From JAYFQE01 sp034927345 (GTDB taxonomy: Bacteria > Bacillota > Clostridia > Saccharofermentanales > UBA5734): a stretch of DNA of 64,000 nt. The stretch is from contig JAYFQE010000001.1 of the NCBI GenBank assembly GCA_034927345.1, positions 118,154-182,153 of the forward strand, written 5' to 3'. The translations under genes and the position numbers were made by a program. The notes below the pieces were generated by a model, which searched no databases, was not told the DNA's origin, and saw nothing but the letters and a program-made list of their open reading frames with translations. Positions 35,684 through 44,630 of the stretch are shown in pieces; position 1 is the stretch's first letter, and every line of letters starts with the position of its first letter.

Positions 35684-36625
35684 TTATAGATTCTGCGGCG
35701 GCTGCGGATTTTGGGTCTGGTCGCGGGGGGGAGACTGCGGCGGGACTGCTCTTTTTTGCCGGCGCTTTTTAATTCTGTGCCTGACGATGATAATCACGAT
35801 AATGGCAATAATCCAAACAGGGGCTGCCGCGACCAGAATAATGGCCAGCCATTGGAAAATGCCGACCAGGACATTGACAACGCCGGCCAGTCCGGATTGC
35901 ATCAGATAGGCCATATCTTCGAAAGTCAACGCCGACCAGTTTATTTCCTTCTTGATCTTGACCGGATCGTCGATCTGCCGCAGACGGATCGTAATAACCG
36001 ATTCAGCCATCAGGCTGTCCCACAATTTTATCTTGCCCTTGAGCGACTCGATTTCCAGAGTCAGCTGGTTGATCTGATTCTGGACGGCCAGACTCTCATC
36101 GATGGTTTTAGCATTTTTCAGAAACGTATAATAGGTTTCCAGCGCTTCCTCCATGGTTTTCAGGCGGGTTTGGGCATCATAGTACGACTCCGTTATATCT
36201 TCGCTGGTGATGCTGGTGTTGATCACATCCGCCTGGGTGGCTGCATAGGCGATGAAGGCATCGAGTTGCTCCGGCTTGATCTTGATCTGCGCGTCAATAG
36301 ACAAATAGCCGTCGCTGCGCTGCTGATTGCGATAAACTTCATAACCGCCGTATTGCTCGGCGTAAGCCAGCAAAGCTTCATACGCCGCCACAACATCCTT
36401 GGCTTCAAGATCCAGCGCGGAATTGCGGATCATTTTCCGGTCGGCTGCCGCGGCGCCGCCGGTCGGGCTCAGGGCGCCGGAATCATTTTTACTGCCGGCC
36501 GCCGTCGTGGAAGCCGTTTCCCCGCCGTATTGCTTGTCGCCGGACGTACTGCCGGCGCAGCCCGCTCCGGCAAAAGTCAAGAAAAGTAAATTCAAGACGA
36601 TAAGAATTATTGTAATCTTTTTCAT
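35684..36625 (-). CDS. DUF4349 family lipoprotein
   Basis: 313 residues from the ATG at 36625, preceded by AAGGAGG; the frame upstream to 36685 lacks a ribosome site. The signal peptide (MKKITIILIVLNLLFLTFAGAGC) ends in a lipobox. DUF4349 features follow: RKMIRNSALDLEAKDVVAAYEAL near residue 60 and a coiled-coil helical hairpin (LKTMEEALETYYTFLKNAKTIDESLAVQNQINQLTLEIESLKG in sense, ~150-200). A C-terminal membrane helix (AIILVAAAPVWIIAIIVIIIV) is followed by basic residues and a Pro/Gln-rich tail. It is an envelope protein of unknown role. Confidence 0.9.
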   Translation of the reverse strand: MKKITIILIVLNLLFLTFAGAGCAGSTSGDKQYGGETASTTAAGSKNDSGALSPTGGAAAADRKMIRNSALDLEAKDVVAAYEALLAYAEQYGGYEVYRNQQRSDGYLSIDAQIKIKPEQLDAFIAYAATQADVINTSITSEDITESYYDAQTRLKTMEEALETYYTFLKNAKTIDESLAVQNQINQLTLEIESLKGKIKLWDSLMAESVITIRLRQIDDPVKIKKEINWSALTFEDMAYLMQSGLAGVVNVLVGIFQWLAIILVAAAPVWIIAIIVIIIVRHRIKKRRQKRAVPPQSPPRDQTQNPQPPQNL

Positions 36626-36730
36626 AGACCATCCTCCTTGCCGGTGTACCGCCGGAAAAATCAAAACGCAAGGTTCATGAATCATTTAGGGGGAAATGAT
36701 CCCGTTTCTGAAAAGGAGACCGATATCCAC

Positions 36731-36739
36731 AGTATATCA
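36731..36739 (-). promoter_or_regulatory. extended -10 for the DUF4349 gene
   Basis: The minus strand reads TGATATACT, an extended -10 (TGN plus TATACT), about 110 bases upstream of the DUF4349 start. The -35 region is poor. Confidence 0.4.
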
Positions 36740-36808
36740 TATTATTTGTTTTACGATAAGGCAGCGCCTGCACTTGGGCTGATCAACAATTGTATAATGA
36801 TAAATGAG

Positions 36809-36837
36809 TTGTCATATAATAATGAAAATGATATAAT
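36809..36837 (+). promoter_or_regulatory. vegetative promoter of the SGNH hydrolase gene
   Basis: TTGTCA at 36809-36814 and TATAAT at 36832-36837 are exactly 17 bases apart in an AT-rich stretch 36 bases before the gene. Confidence 0.75.
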
Positions 36838-36873
36838 AAAATCCATAGAATTATAACAAGGGAGGGTTGATAA

Positions 36874-37569
36874 ATGATCAACCTCAGGAAAATCGGCGTA
36901 TGGGGCGATTCAGTTTTAAAAGGCGTTGTTCTGGATGATGTCCGGGGAACTTATCAATTGCTTTCCGACAGCTGTGTCCATGGCGTCGAACAGATTCTGG
37001 GCGTGACGATTTTAAACAAATCACGATTTGGCTGCACCATTGATAAAGGCTGCCAGATGCTGGAACGATCGTTGTCCACCGGTCTGGACTGCGATATGAT
37101 TCTCCTGGAATATGGCGGCAACGACTGCGATTTTAACTGGCCTGCCGTTTCTGCCGATCCTGCCTTGCCGCATCAGCCGCGGACACCTCTGCCTGTATTT
37201 CTGCAGACCATGCAGCGGATGATCGATATGCTGCGCAGCCAGAATATCCAGCCGTTGTTGATGTCTCTGCCGCCGATCAGCGGCGAGCGTTATCTGGACT
37301 TTATTGTTGAACGGGGATCCGATCGTAAACAATTACTGCGCTTCCTTGGCGATCCACAGCAGATTTACCGTTTTCATGAACTGTATTCGCTGGGCATCAC
37401 CCGTTTGGCCAGCCAGAATCATTGTCCTTATGCCGCCGTTCGCGAAGCTTTCCTGACCGCCGGCCACTGCCCTGATCTCTTATGCCGCGACGGGATTCAT
37501 CCCAATGAAAAAGGGCATCTGTTGATGCAGCAGGTCTTTACTGAGCTTTCGGCTTCTGCTGCCGGATAA
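36874..37569 (+). CDS. SGNH/GDSL family hydrolase
   Basis: 231 residues without a signal peptide, so cytoplasmic. Block I is GVWGDSVLKG (nucleophile S13), block III is LEYGGNDCDFNW near residue 86 and block V is DGIHPNEKGHLL near 207 with the catalytic Asp-His pair. All catalytic blocks are intact. It probably removes ester groups from a small substrate or sugar. GGGAGGG precedes the ATG. It lies just upstream of apt without a shared theme. Confidence 0.9.
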   Translation: MINLRKIGVWGDSVLKGVVLDDVRGTYQLLSDSCVHGVEQILGVTILNKSRFGCTIDKGCQMLERSLSTGLDCDMILLEYGGNDCDFNWPAVSADPALPHQPRTPLPVFLQTMQRMIDMLRSQNIQPLLMSLPPISGERYLDFIVERGSDRKQLLRFLGDPQQIYRFHELYSLGITRLASQNHCPYAAVREAFLTAGHCPDLLCRDGIHPNEKGHLLMQQVFTELSASAAG

Positions 37570-37654
37570 AAAACATCCATTGCCTCTAAAAAACGATATA
37601 ATAGATGCGGACGCCGTTTGTGGCGCCCGATATCGTTCAGGAGGCGAAAAAGCC

Positions 37655-38182
37655 ATGGATCTGGCTAAGGAATTACGTCATGTACCCAACTTCCCCAAAG
37701 AGGGCATTGATTTTATTGATATTACCACTGTTCTAAAGAACGCGCAGGCTTTCAAAGCGACAATCGACCAAATGGCCGAATTGGCCAAAGATATGAATTA
37801 TGATATAGTTATCGGTTCTGAATCGCGCGGATTCATCCTCGGAGCGCCGCTGGCCTATGCGACAGGCCGGGGATTTGCGCCTGTGCGCAAGCAGGGCAAG
37901 CTGCCGTCGGAAACCGTCAAGGCCGAATATGCCCTGGAATATGGCACGGATATCCTTGAACTGCATGTTGACGCCGTAAAACCGGGTCAGCGTGTACTTG
38001 TTGTCGACGATCTGCTGGCGACCGGCGGAACGGCTTTGGCCAACTGCCAGATGGTCGAGGCCTTAGGCGGCGTTGTCGCCGGCGTTGTTTTTTTCGTCGA
38101 GCTGATAGGCCTGGGCGGACGGGAAAAATTGACCCGCTTTCCCGTGCGGGCTCTGGTTCAGATTAAAGAAAACTCCCTTTAA
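37655..38182 (+). CDS. apt: adenine phosphoribosyltransferase
   Basis: 175 residues, normal length, from the ATG at 37655 with AGGAGG nine bases upstream; the frame opens earlier at 37580 but without a ribosome site. The PRPP-binding motif is VLVVDDLLATGGTALA near residue 115, and the N-terminal LRHVPNFPKEGIDFIDITTVL is diagnostic of Apt. It salvages adenine to AMP. TATAAT at 37597-37602 may be its -10. The 3' end overlaps the convergent AraC gene by 20 bases. Confidence 0.97.
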   Translation: MDLAKELRHVPNFPKEGIDFIDITTVLKNAQAFKATIDQMAELAKDMNYDIVIGSESRGFILGAPLAYATGRGFAPVRKQGKLPSETVKAEYALEYGTDILELHVDAVKPGQRVLVVDDLLATGGTALANCQMVEALGGVVAGVVFFVELIGLGGREKLTRFPVRALVQIKENSL

Positions 38183-39023
38183 TATCCTGGGCACATTGGC
38201 TGGGCGCGTATCCTGTTAATTGCCGGAAAGCCCGGTAAAAGGCCGAATAGTCGGTAAATCCGCATTGACTGGCAACCAGGTTGGGGCTTAGCCCCTGTTG
38301 AAGCAGCGACCTGGCCTGGATAATCCGTTTTTGCGTCAGGTATTCAAGGACTGTGGCGCCGGTTGCCCGCTTGAAAGTACGGCATAAATGATATTTGCTG
38401 ACAAAGAAGCAGCCGGCCAGCTGATCGAGCGACAGATGTTCGGCCAGGTGGGCGTTCAGGTAATCGACAATCTCGCTGACGAGCGTTCGGGTAATCATGC
38501 TGGACGGCTGGTCATTTTGATGAGGCCGCCGGCGGCAGCCGGTCAGCAGGGTAAGGATCTCAACCAGTATAGCCCGGCTCATCAGCTTCGACTCATCATC
38601 AGGCAGAAGACTGGCCCGGTCCAGCCGGCTGAACGCGGCAATCAATTCAGGATAGCGCTGTACCAGGAAAACCGGCGGTTCTGCCGTAAGGACCGTTGAA
38701 GAAGCATCGGAACGGCCAAAGCTCTCCAACAAAAAATCCCGCCCTTCATCCGGCAGGATACCGGCGGAAAAATGCAGCGCGCAACGTTCATAAGGATTGC
38801 TGCCGGTCAGATGAAAATAGTGGAAAGCTCCCGGACGCAGCAAAACCAGGGTATAGGGGTTCAGATGGATCCGGCTGCCCTCAACATAATATTCCCCGGA
38901 TCCGCTGATGAAAAAATACAACTCATATTGTACATGGCAATGGCGCGTGCCGGTGTCCGGTTGTTCATCAAGCGAATGATGGTAAATCATATCGGATCGC
39001 ACCAATCTGGCCAGAACAGTCAT
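38163..39023 (-). CDS. AraC family transcriptional regulator
   Basis: 286 residues from the ATG at 39023, with GGAGG just upstream; the open frame reaches 39158 without a ribosome site. The N-terminal cupin domain (HCHVQYELYFFISGSGEYYVEG, and LVLLRPGAFHYFHL) precedes a two-HTH AraC domain: LSLDQLAGCFFVSKYHLCRTFKRATGATVLEYL, then LVASQCGFTDYSAFYRAFRQLTGYAPSQ. It is divergent from the isomerase/oxidoreductase cluster (39182-43156) and is the likely activator of that cluster in response to its sugar. Confidence 0.93.
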   Translation of the reverse strand: MTVLARLVRSDMIYHHSLDEQPDTGTRHCHVQYELYFFISGSGEYYVEGSRIHLNPYTLVLLRPGAFHYFHLTGSNPYERCALHFSAGILPDEGRDFLLESFGRSDASSTVLTAEPPVFLVQRYPELIAAFSRLDRASLLPDDESKLMSRAILVEILTLLTGCRRRPHQNDQPSSMITRTLVSEIVDYLNAHLAEHLSLDQLAGCFFVSKYHLCRTFKRATGATVLEYLTQKRIIQARSLLQQGLSPNLVASQCGFTDYSAFYRAFRQLTGYAPSQCAQDIKGSFL

Positions 39024-39181
39024 CTTGCACCTCCGGAATATAGACTTTGCGCTCTGAGGATGAGCAAGATCTGCAATCGGGAAGCGCAATTTCAGCATCC
39101 ATATGTCGATAGTATACCGATAAAATGAGCATGAGGCAAAAGATATTTGTCTGGTCATTTAAATCGATTCAGGAGGTTTTT

Positions 39182-40063
39182 ATGGAGATTTTTCAACTTA
39201 CAGGCTTTGCTGATGAAGCGGCCGTCAATCTGCCGGAACAAATTAAAGCGATGAAGTCCTGCGGGCTGCATTTTGTCGAACTCAGGCAAGTCGACGGCAT
39301 CAATATCGGAAGTTTCAGCGAAGAAAAAGCCCGGTCGGTTGCCGGCGCCCTGACCGACGCCGGAATCGGCGTGTCCTGCCTGGGATCGCCGGTCGGCAAA
39401 ACAGTACTGGATACGCCTTTTGAACCGGTTGCCGAGATGACCCGCCGCCTTTGCGAAAACGCCCATATTTTACAGACCCGCTATATCCGCATCTTCAGCT
39501 TCTATCTGCCCAATGGGCAGACCGCCGCCGAATGCCGCGGCGAAGTGATCGACCGCCTGGGCCGTTTACTGGATATTGCCGAAAAACAGGACATAACCCT
39601 TTTGCATGAAAACGAACGGGACATATACGGCGATACCCGCGAACGCTGCCTGGATCTGCATCAGGCTCTGGGCACCAGGCTGCGCGGCATCCTCGATCCG
39701 GCCAATTATCTGCTGGTCGGCACCGATCCGCTGGCCGCGATGCATGATCTGGAGCCCTGGATCGATTACATTCATATCAAGGATGTCCGCCTGGCCGACA
39801 ATCGGATCGTACCGGCCGGCGCCGGCGACGGCCAGATCCCGGAGATCCTGCGGATCATGTCCCGCAAGCCGGGTCAGCATTTCCTGTCGGTGGAACCTCA
39901 TCTGACGCTGTTTGCCGGACGCGACAAGTTTGAAAAGAACACCGGCGCAGTTATACCCACGGCTTCGGATGAATTTGTCTTTCCGGATGGACCGTCGGCT
40001 TTTGCGGCGGCTGTATCGGCGACAAAAACGCTTGTCGACGCCTGGAAGAAAGAAGGAATTTAA
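39182..40063 (+). CDS. sugar phosphate isomerase/epimerase family TIM-barrel protein
   Basis: 293 residues from the ATG at 39182 with CAGGAGG upstream. The xylose-isomerase-like TIM barrel is shown by its metal ligands: LLHENERDIYG near residue 140 (Glu), GILDPANYLL near 172 (Asp), YIHIKDVR near 197 (His) and LSVEPH near 238 (Glu). The family includes hydroxypyruvate isomerase, IolE/IolI and 3-keto-sugar lyases or epimerases. It directly abuts the second TIM-barrel gene (TAA then ATG). The reaction is unknown; the neighbours point to oxidation-based breakdown of a glycoside or cyclitol. Confidence 0.88.
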   Translation: MEIFQLTGFADEAAVNLPEQIKAMKSCGLHFVELRQVDGINIGSFSEEKARSVAGALTDAGIGVSCLGSPVGKTVLDTPFEPVAEMTRRLCENAHILQTRYIRIFSFYLPNGQTAAECRGEVIDRLGRLLDIAEKQDITLLHENERDIYGDTRERCLDLHQALGTRLRGILDPANYLLVGTDPLAAMHDLEPWIDYIHIKDVRLADNRIVPAGAGDGQIPEILRIMSRKPGQHFLSVEPHLTLFAGRDKFEKNTGAVIPTASDEFVFPDGPSAFAAAVSATKTLVDAWKKEGI

Positions 40064-40822
40064 ATGATCGTCGGAGCTCAGCTTTATACGGTACGGGACT
40101 TCTGCCGGACGGAAGATGACTTTGCCGCGACCATGGAGAAAATCGCCGGCATGGGTTACACTTCGGTTCAGGTTTCCGGCATCGGCCCCATCCCGGCCGA
40201 CCGCATCCGCTATCACTGCGACCGCAATCATCTGCGCGTCGCCGTTACCCATACGCCGCCGGACCGGATTCGCCGGGAAACTGCCGCCGTTATCGAAGAA
40301 CACAAGATTATGGGCGCCGATTATGTCGGTATTGGCGGACTGCCGGGCGAATATCCCCGCACGCCTGCCGGCGTCGACGCCTTTATGGCTGATTTTGCCG
40401 CCGCGGCTGAGCAATTGTCCGCCGCCGGAATGCCGCTCCAGTATCACAACCATGACTTCGAGCTGGCTCAGTTTGACGGCCAGACGCTTCTGGAACGTTT
40501 AGCCGTCGGCATGCCGGCGGAATTAATGGGTTTTATTCCGGATACTTATTGGCTGCAGGCGGGCGGCCTGGATCCGGCGGCCTGGATCCGCAGACTGAAA
40601 GGCCGGGTTCCGGTTGTCCATTTGAAAGACATGACTATGCAGGGCCGGGAACGGATCATGGCCCCCGTTATGTCCGGCAATATGAATTTCGCCGCTATCC
40701 TGGATGCCTGCCGCGATTCGGGAACCCAATGGCTGATGGTTGAACAAGACACCTGTATCGGGTCTCCGCTCGATTGTCTGGCCGAAAGTTATCGTAATCT
40801 AAAACATGTCGGCTGCCGCTGA
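40064..40822 (+). CDS. second sugar phosphate isomerase/epimerase TIM-barrel protein
   Basis: 252 residues beginning immediately after the previous stop. Core motifs are LQYHNHDFEL near residue 125, GFIPDTYWLQAGGLDP near 150, VVHLKDMTMQG near 184 and LMVEQDTC near 226. These match the YcjR-like branch of the family. YcjR works with 3-keto-glucosides made by a Gfo/Idh/MocA enzyme. That link supports a 3-keto-sugar pathway here but does not prove it. Confidence 0.88.
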   Translation: MIVGAQLYTVRDFCRTEDDFAATMEKIAGMGYTSVQVSGIGPIPADRIRYHCDRNHLRVAVTHTPPDRIRRETAAVIEEHKIMGADYVGIGGLPGEYPRTPAGVDAFMADFAAAAEQLSAAGMPLQYHNHDFELAQFDGQTLLERLAVGMPAELMGFIPDTYWLQAGGLDPAAWIRRLKGRVPVVHLKDMTMQGRERIMAPVMSGNMNFAAILDACRDSGTQWLMVEQDTCIGSPLDCLAESYRNLKHVGCR

Positions 40823-40844
40823 CACATTGAATTGAGGTATAGAT

Positions 40845-42014
40845 ATGGCAGCAAAGAAGGATTTCGTTTCTGTTGGGATTATCGGTATCGGTAATATGGG
40901 ATCGATCCACGCCAAAAATATCGCCGAAGACAAAATCCCCGGCCTCCATTTGACTGCGGTGGCTGATATTGAGCCGGCTCGCCACCGGTGGGCTGAGGAA
41001 AACCTGCCGCAATCGGTTAAAATCTGCGCGTCTGCGGAACAACTGATCGGATTGCCCGGTCTGGACGCCGTTATTGTGGCTGTGCCGCATTACGGTCATG
41101 CGCCCCTGACGATTTACGCTCTGGAGCATGGCTTGCATGTACTTTGCGAGAAGCCTGCTTCCGTGACAACCCGCATGGCCCGCTCTATGAACGAAGCGGC
41201 CGACCGGACCGGCAAAATATTCGCCCTGATGTACAACCAGCGAACCAATTCTTTATACAAGCGAATGAAAGAAATCATGGACAGCGGCGAACTGGGACCG
41301 ATGAAACGCTGCAACTGGATCATAACCAACTGGTACCGTTCGCAGAGCTATTATAACAGCGGCAGCTGGCGGGCAACCTGGGCCGGGGAAGGCGGCGGCG
41401 TTCTTCTAAATCAATGTCCGCACAATCTCGACCTCTGGCAATGGATCTGCGGTATGCCGCAGATGGTCAGCGCCCATTGCCATGAGGGCAAGTGGCATGA
41501 TATCGAAGTTGAAGACGATGTGACGGCCTATGTCGAATATCCGAACGGCGCCACCGGCTGCTTTATTACGTCGACAGCCGATACGCCGGGCACAAACCGG
41601 TTCGAAGTCTTGTGTGACGGCGGCAAGATGGTCATGGAAAACGAAAGCCTGATCCTTTACCGCCTGAATATGCCGGAACGGCAGTTCAACGCTACGCATC
41701 AAGCCGGTTTCGGCGAACCTGGTTTCCAGACCGAGCCTCAGATAACCGATGGCAGCAATCCGCAGCATAACGGCGTTTTAGCGGCGTTTACCCGGGCGAT
41801 TTTATACGGCGAACCCCTGATTGCGGATGGCCGCGAAGGTATCCGCGGTTTGACGCTGTCCAATGCCATGCACCTTTCCAGCTGGCTTGGCCATCCGGTG
41901 GAACTGCCTTTGGACGAAGACCTGTTCGATAACGAATTGCAGAAAAAGATCGCCGGATCGAAGATTAAGAACGGCAAGAATCAAGTGCTGAGCATGGAGC
42001 ATAGCTGGATATGA
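40845..42014 (+). CDS. Gfo/Idh/MocA family oxidoreductase
   Basis: 389 residues. A Rossmann fold begins GIIGIGNMGSIHAKNI. The catalytic-site CEKPASVTT near residue 100 supplies the conserved Lys, and GEGGGVLLNQCPHNLDLWQWICG near 185-207 supplies the His/Asp pair. The C-terminal beta-sheet domain is complete. It oxidises a sugar hydroxyl using NAD(P). It overlaps the next oxidoreductase gene by four bases and follows the two TIM-barrel genes. Such enzymes oxidise the C3 of glucosides or ring positions of inositol. Confidence 0.92.
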   Translation: MAAKKDFVSVGIIGIGNMGSIHAKNIAEDKIPGLHLTAVADIEPARHRWAEENLPQSVKICASAEQLIGLPGLDAVIVAVPHYGHAPLTIYALEHGLHVLCEKPASVTTRMARSMNEAADRTGKIFALMYNQRTNSLYKRMKEIMDSGELGPMKRCNWIITNWYRSQSYYNSGSWRATWAGEGGGVLLNQCPHNLDLWQWICGMPQMVSAHCHEGKWHDIEVEDDVTAYVEYPNGATGCFITSTADTPGTNRFEVLCDGGKMVMENESLILYRLNMPERQFNATHQAGFGEPGFQTEPQITDGSNPQHNGVLAAFTRAILYGEPLIADGREGIRGLTLSNAMHLSSWLGHPVELPLDEDLFDNELQKKIAGSKIKNGKNQVLSMEHSWI

Positions 42015-43156
42015 TGAATCAAAAGGAAGAACATAAGTGCTTTCGCGTCGGTTTGGCCGGCTGCGGCAACATCGCGCCGATGCATACGCAGGCTTTGGCA
42101 GCTCTGCCGCAAGTCAGGCTGGTCGGTCTGGCCGATCCCGACCGGGAAGCTTCGCAAAAACTCAAAAGCACAATCGCCGCAGAGGACGCTCCTGAATGTT
42201 ATGATTCGCTGGCTGATTTACTGGCGGCCGCGAAGCCGGATGTTGTCCATATCTGCACGCCTCATGTCGAACACGTGCCGCTGGCCGTTCTGGCGCTTAA
42301 ACACGGCTGCCATGTCTTGATGGAAAAACCGCCGGCGATCGATTTGAACGGCTTGAGCGAGCTGTCGCAAGCTGTCGCGGCATCCGGCCGGTCTCTGGGC
42401 ATTTGTTTTCAAAACCGCTTTAACGCGGCGTCGCAGCAAGCCCGCACTCTCCTGCAATCCGGCCTGGCCGGCCGCGTTTTAGCCGCCCGGGGCTTTGTAA
42501 CCTGGAATCGCGACGACGCTTATTACCGGCAGGCCGATTGGCGGGGCAAGTGGGCTTCGGAGGGCGGCGGAGTCATGATCAATCAAGCGATACATACGCT
42601 GGATTTACTGATTTGGCTGGCCGGGCGTCCGACACAGGTGGAAGGGCATATTGCCAACCGCCATTTACAGCAGACCATTGAAGTCGAAGATACGGCTGAG
42701 TTCCTCATGACCCTGGAGAACGGCGCCAAAGCGCTCTTTTATGCGACGACAGCCTACAGCAGCGATGAACCGGTATTCCTGGAAATCCGCTGCGAACAAT
42801 TCCGTATCCGGCTGGAAGGTGATCAGCTGGTTCTTTTCAACGCGGAAGGCGAGTTGCTGACAGAAGAACAGCAAGGCCGTCTTTTGCGGCTGGCCGCAGA
42901 TCGGGTCGACGAATTGCGCAGGACCCATCCGGATACTTTCCCGGCCGATCCCTATCAGTCGAAGGCCGACAATTTGGCGGCATCCGGCAAATCATGCTGG
43001 GGACAAGGGCACAGCCGCCTGATCGGCGCTTTTTATCAGTCTTTGGAAGAAGGACGTTCTTTCCCAGTCAGCTTAAACGAAGGCAGCCAAGCGCTCCGCG
43101 TTCTGCTGGCGGTCTATGAATCACATCGGCGCGGGACGCCGGTTATCTTGAATTAA
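42011..43156 (+). CDS. second Gfo/Idh/MocA family oxidoreductase
   Basis: 381 residues. Nucleotide-binding GLAGCGNIAPMHTQAL near residue 15, MEKPPAIDLNGL near 100 with the catalytic Lys, and EGGGVMINQAIHTLDLLIWLAG near 180-200 with the catalytic His. It is similar in layout to the gene just upstream but clearly distinct in sequence, so the two probably act at different steps or positions. It is the last gene of the cluster. No sugar transporter is included, so import must be encoded elsewhere. Confidence 0.92.
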   Translation: MMNQKEEHKCFRVGLAGCGNIAPMHTQALAALPQVRLVGLADPDREASQKLKSTIAAEDAPECYDSLADLLAAAKPDVVHICTPHVEHVPLAVLALKHGCHVLMEKPPAIDLNGLSELSQAVAASGRSLGICFQNRFNAASQQARTLLQSGLAGRVLAARGFVTWNRDDAYYRQADWRGKWASEGGGVMINQAIHTLDLLIWLAGRPTQVEGHIANRHLQQTIEVEDTAEFLMTLENGAKALFYATTAYSSDEPVFLEIRCEQFRIRLEGDQLVLFNAEGELLTEEQQGRLLRLAADRVDELRRTHPDTFPADPYQSKADNLAASGKSCWGQGHSRLIGAFYQSLEEGRSFPVSLNEGSQALRVLLAVYESHRRGTPVILN

Positions 43157-43229
43157 GAACCATCCGATAAAGCAGGATATCAAGCGTCCGGCATAGCATA
43201 TCGCCCGACACCATGGTAAAATACTTCTA

Positions 43230-43262
43230 TCCCGTCGGTTTGCAACTGCAGTTCCGTCGGGA
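43230..43262 (+). repeat. imperfect hairpin in the leader of the GNAT gene
   Basis: TCCCGTCGG (43230-43238) and CCGTCGGGA (43254-43262) can pair with one T-T mismatch. The right arm ends just before the GGAGG ribosome site, so the fold could mask translation. Confidence 0.35.
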
Positions 43263-43277
43263 CGGAGGTATTTTTAT

Positions 43278-44588
43278 ATGGAAATCAGACGTCTTGACGC
43301 AGCTAATCCGGATGAAGTTCTGGCTTCACGACAAGTCACTGCCGTTGCATTTCGAACCGGCGAGCATTATCGCAGTTTGCTGGATGAACTGAAGCAATTG
43401 GAGAAAACCGGCAATACTTTGCCGGACCCGGCGAAAAGCGATCCTCCGTATACTTTATGGGGCGCTTATATGGACAACCGTCTCATAGCCCAGGTTCAAG
43501 GCATTGATTATCAGATGCGCTATGAAAATCAAGTTGTCTCCATGTGCGGGATCGGCGGCGTGGCCACCCTGCCTGAATATCGCCGGCAAGGCTCTGTAAA
43601 GGAAATCATGCGGCATTTATTGCGGGACAGCCGCAGCCGGGGACAGATTTTTTCATATTTGTATCCTTTTTCTTATGCCTTTTATGGCCGCTTTGGCTAT
43701 GGCCATGGCTGCCGCTGCTGGCATGTCGAAATTCCCATATCCGCGTTCCGGGCTTTACCGGAAACCGGCCGGATTAAGCGATATGAGACGGCGGATTTAC
43801 CGGCGGTCAAGACGGTGTATGACCAGTTTTCAGCCGGAATGAACGGCATGGTTGTACGCGGCGCCGCCGCCTGGAGCCAGCTGCTGGATAAAGATCCCTA
43901 TCTGGAACAGCGTTATACCTATCTCTGGTCGGATGACTCCGGGAAAACCGGCGCCTGGATGACCTTTGAAACGAAAGCCGAATCCGGGGGCGACTGCCTC
44001 CAGATTATCGACTGGGCTTCCGTATCGTCAATAGCTTTGCGAGGCCTGCTGGCCTTTATCAATCGTTTTACCGACCAATATGCCAGAGTAAAGCTGACCG
44101 TGCCGCAAAGCTGCGATCTGACTACCCTTTTTCCCGAACCTTATCCTCTGGCTCATAAACTGGGCTTTAGCGGTCAGATCCGGGTCGTCGACATCAAAGC
44201 GGCATTGGCCATGCTGCAGCGGCCTCTGTGGCTGTCTGAGCGATTCAAACGGCCGGACATCGGGCCGTACGGGAACCGGGTGATCTGCATCGGGGTCGAT
44301 GACGATTTTCTGCCGGAAAACAGCGGCCTTTATCATTTAGATTTAAACGGAGCGGCAAATGAAGTTTCATTTCAACCAGCGAGTCCTGCTGCCGCCGATG
44401 CGCCGGATCCGGCAGACCTGCATGTTTCGGCGCGCCTGCTGGCGACGCTGCTGCTGGGCAGCCAGGGACTGGCCGATCTGCGCGAACATCCGGAGATCCG
44501 TTTCAATACGGCTTTAACGCCTGAGCGGACCGTTCTGCTTGAGGCGATGTTCCCCAGGAAAAATGCGGCTATAACCGATTACTTTTGA
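43278..44588 (+). CDS. GNAT N-acetyltransferase, Eis-like
   Basis: 436 residues, far longer than a single GNAT domain. It fits the Eis/YitI architecture of tandem GNAT folds plus an SCP2-like C-terminal domain. The acetyl-CoA loop is VSMCGIGGVATLPEYRRQGSVKEIM near residues 76-100, and FSYLYPFSYAFYGRFGYGHGC near 115 is characteristic. Eis enzymes acetylate aminoglycosides and other amines, but a resistance role here is only a possibility. GGAGG precedes the ATG. Confidence 0.9.
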   Translation: MEIRRLDAANPDEVLASRQVTAVAFRTGEHYRSLLDELKQLEKTGNTLPDPAKSDPPYTLWGAYMDNRLIAQVQGIDYQMRYENQVVSMCGIGGVATLPEYRRQGSVKEIMRHLLRDSRSRGQIFSYLYPFSYAFYGRFGYGHGCRCWHVEIPISAFRALPETGRIKRYETADLPAVKTVYDQFSAGMNGMVVRGAAAWSQLLDKDPYLEQRYTYLWSDDSGKTGAWMTFETKAESGGDCLQIIDWASVSSIALRGLLAFINRFTDQYARVKLTVPQSCDLTTLFPEPYPLAHKLGFSGQIRVVDIKAALAMLQRPLWLSERFKRPDIGPYGNRVICIGVDDDFLPENSGLYHLDLNGAANEVSFQPASPAAADAPDPADLHVSARLLATLLLGSQGLADLREHPEIRFNTALTPERTVLLEAMFPRKNAAITDYF

Positions 44589-44630
44589 CCGGCACAATCC
44601 GGATGACATCATTGAAAGAAGGTATGACAG

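Noticed and set aside
35711..36589. 292-codon plus-strand frame
   Set aside because: Antisense to the DUF4349 lipoprotein, which has a signal peptide and a good ribosome site.
39566..40453. 295-codon minus-strand frame
   Set aside because: Antisense to the two TIM-barrel genes; no motifs of its own.
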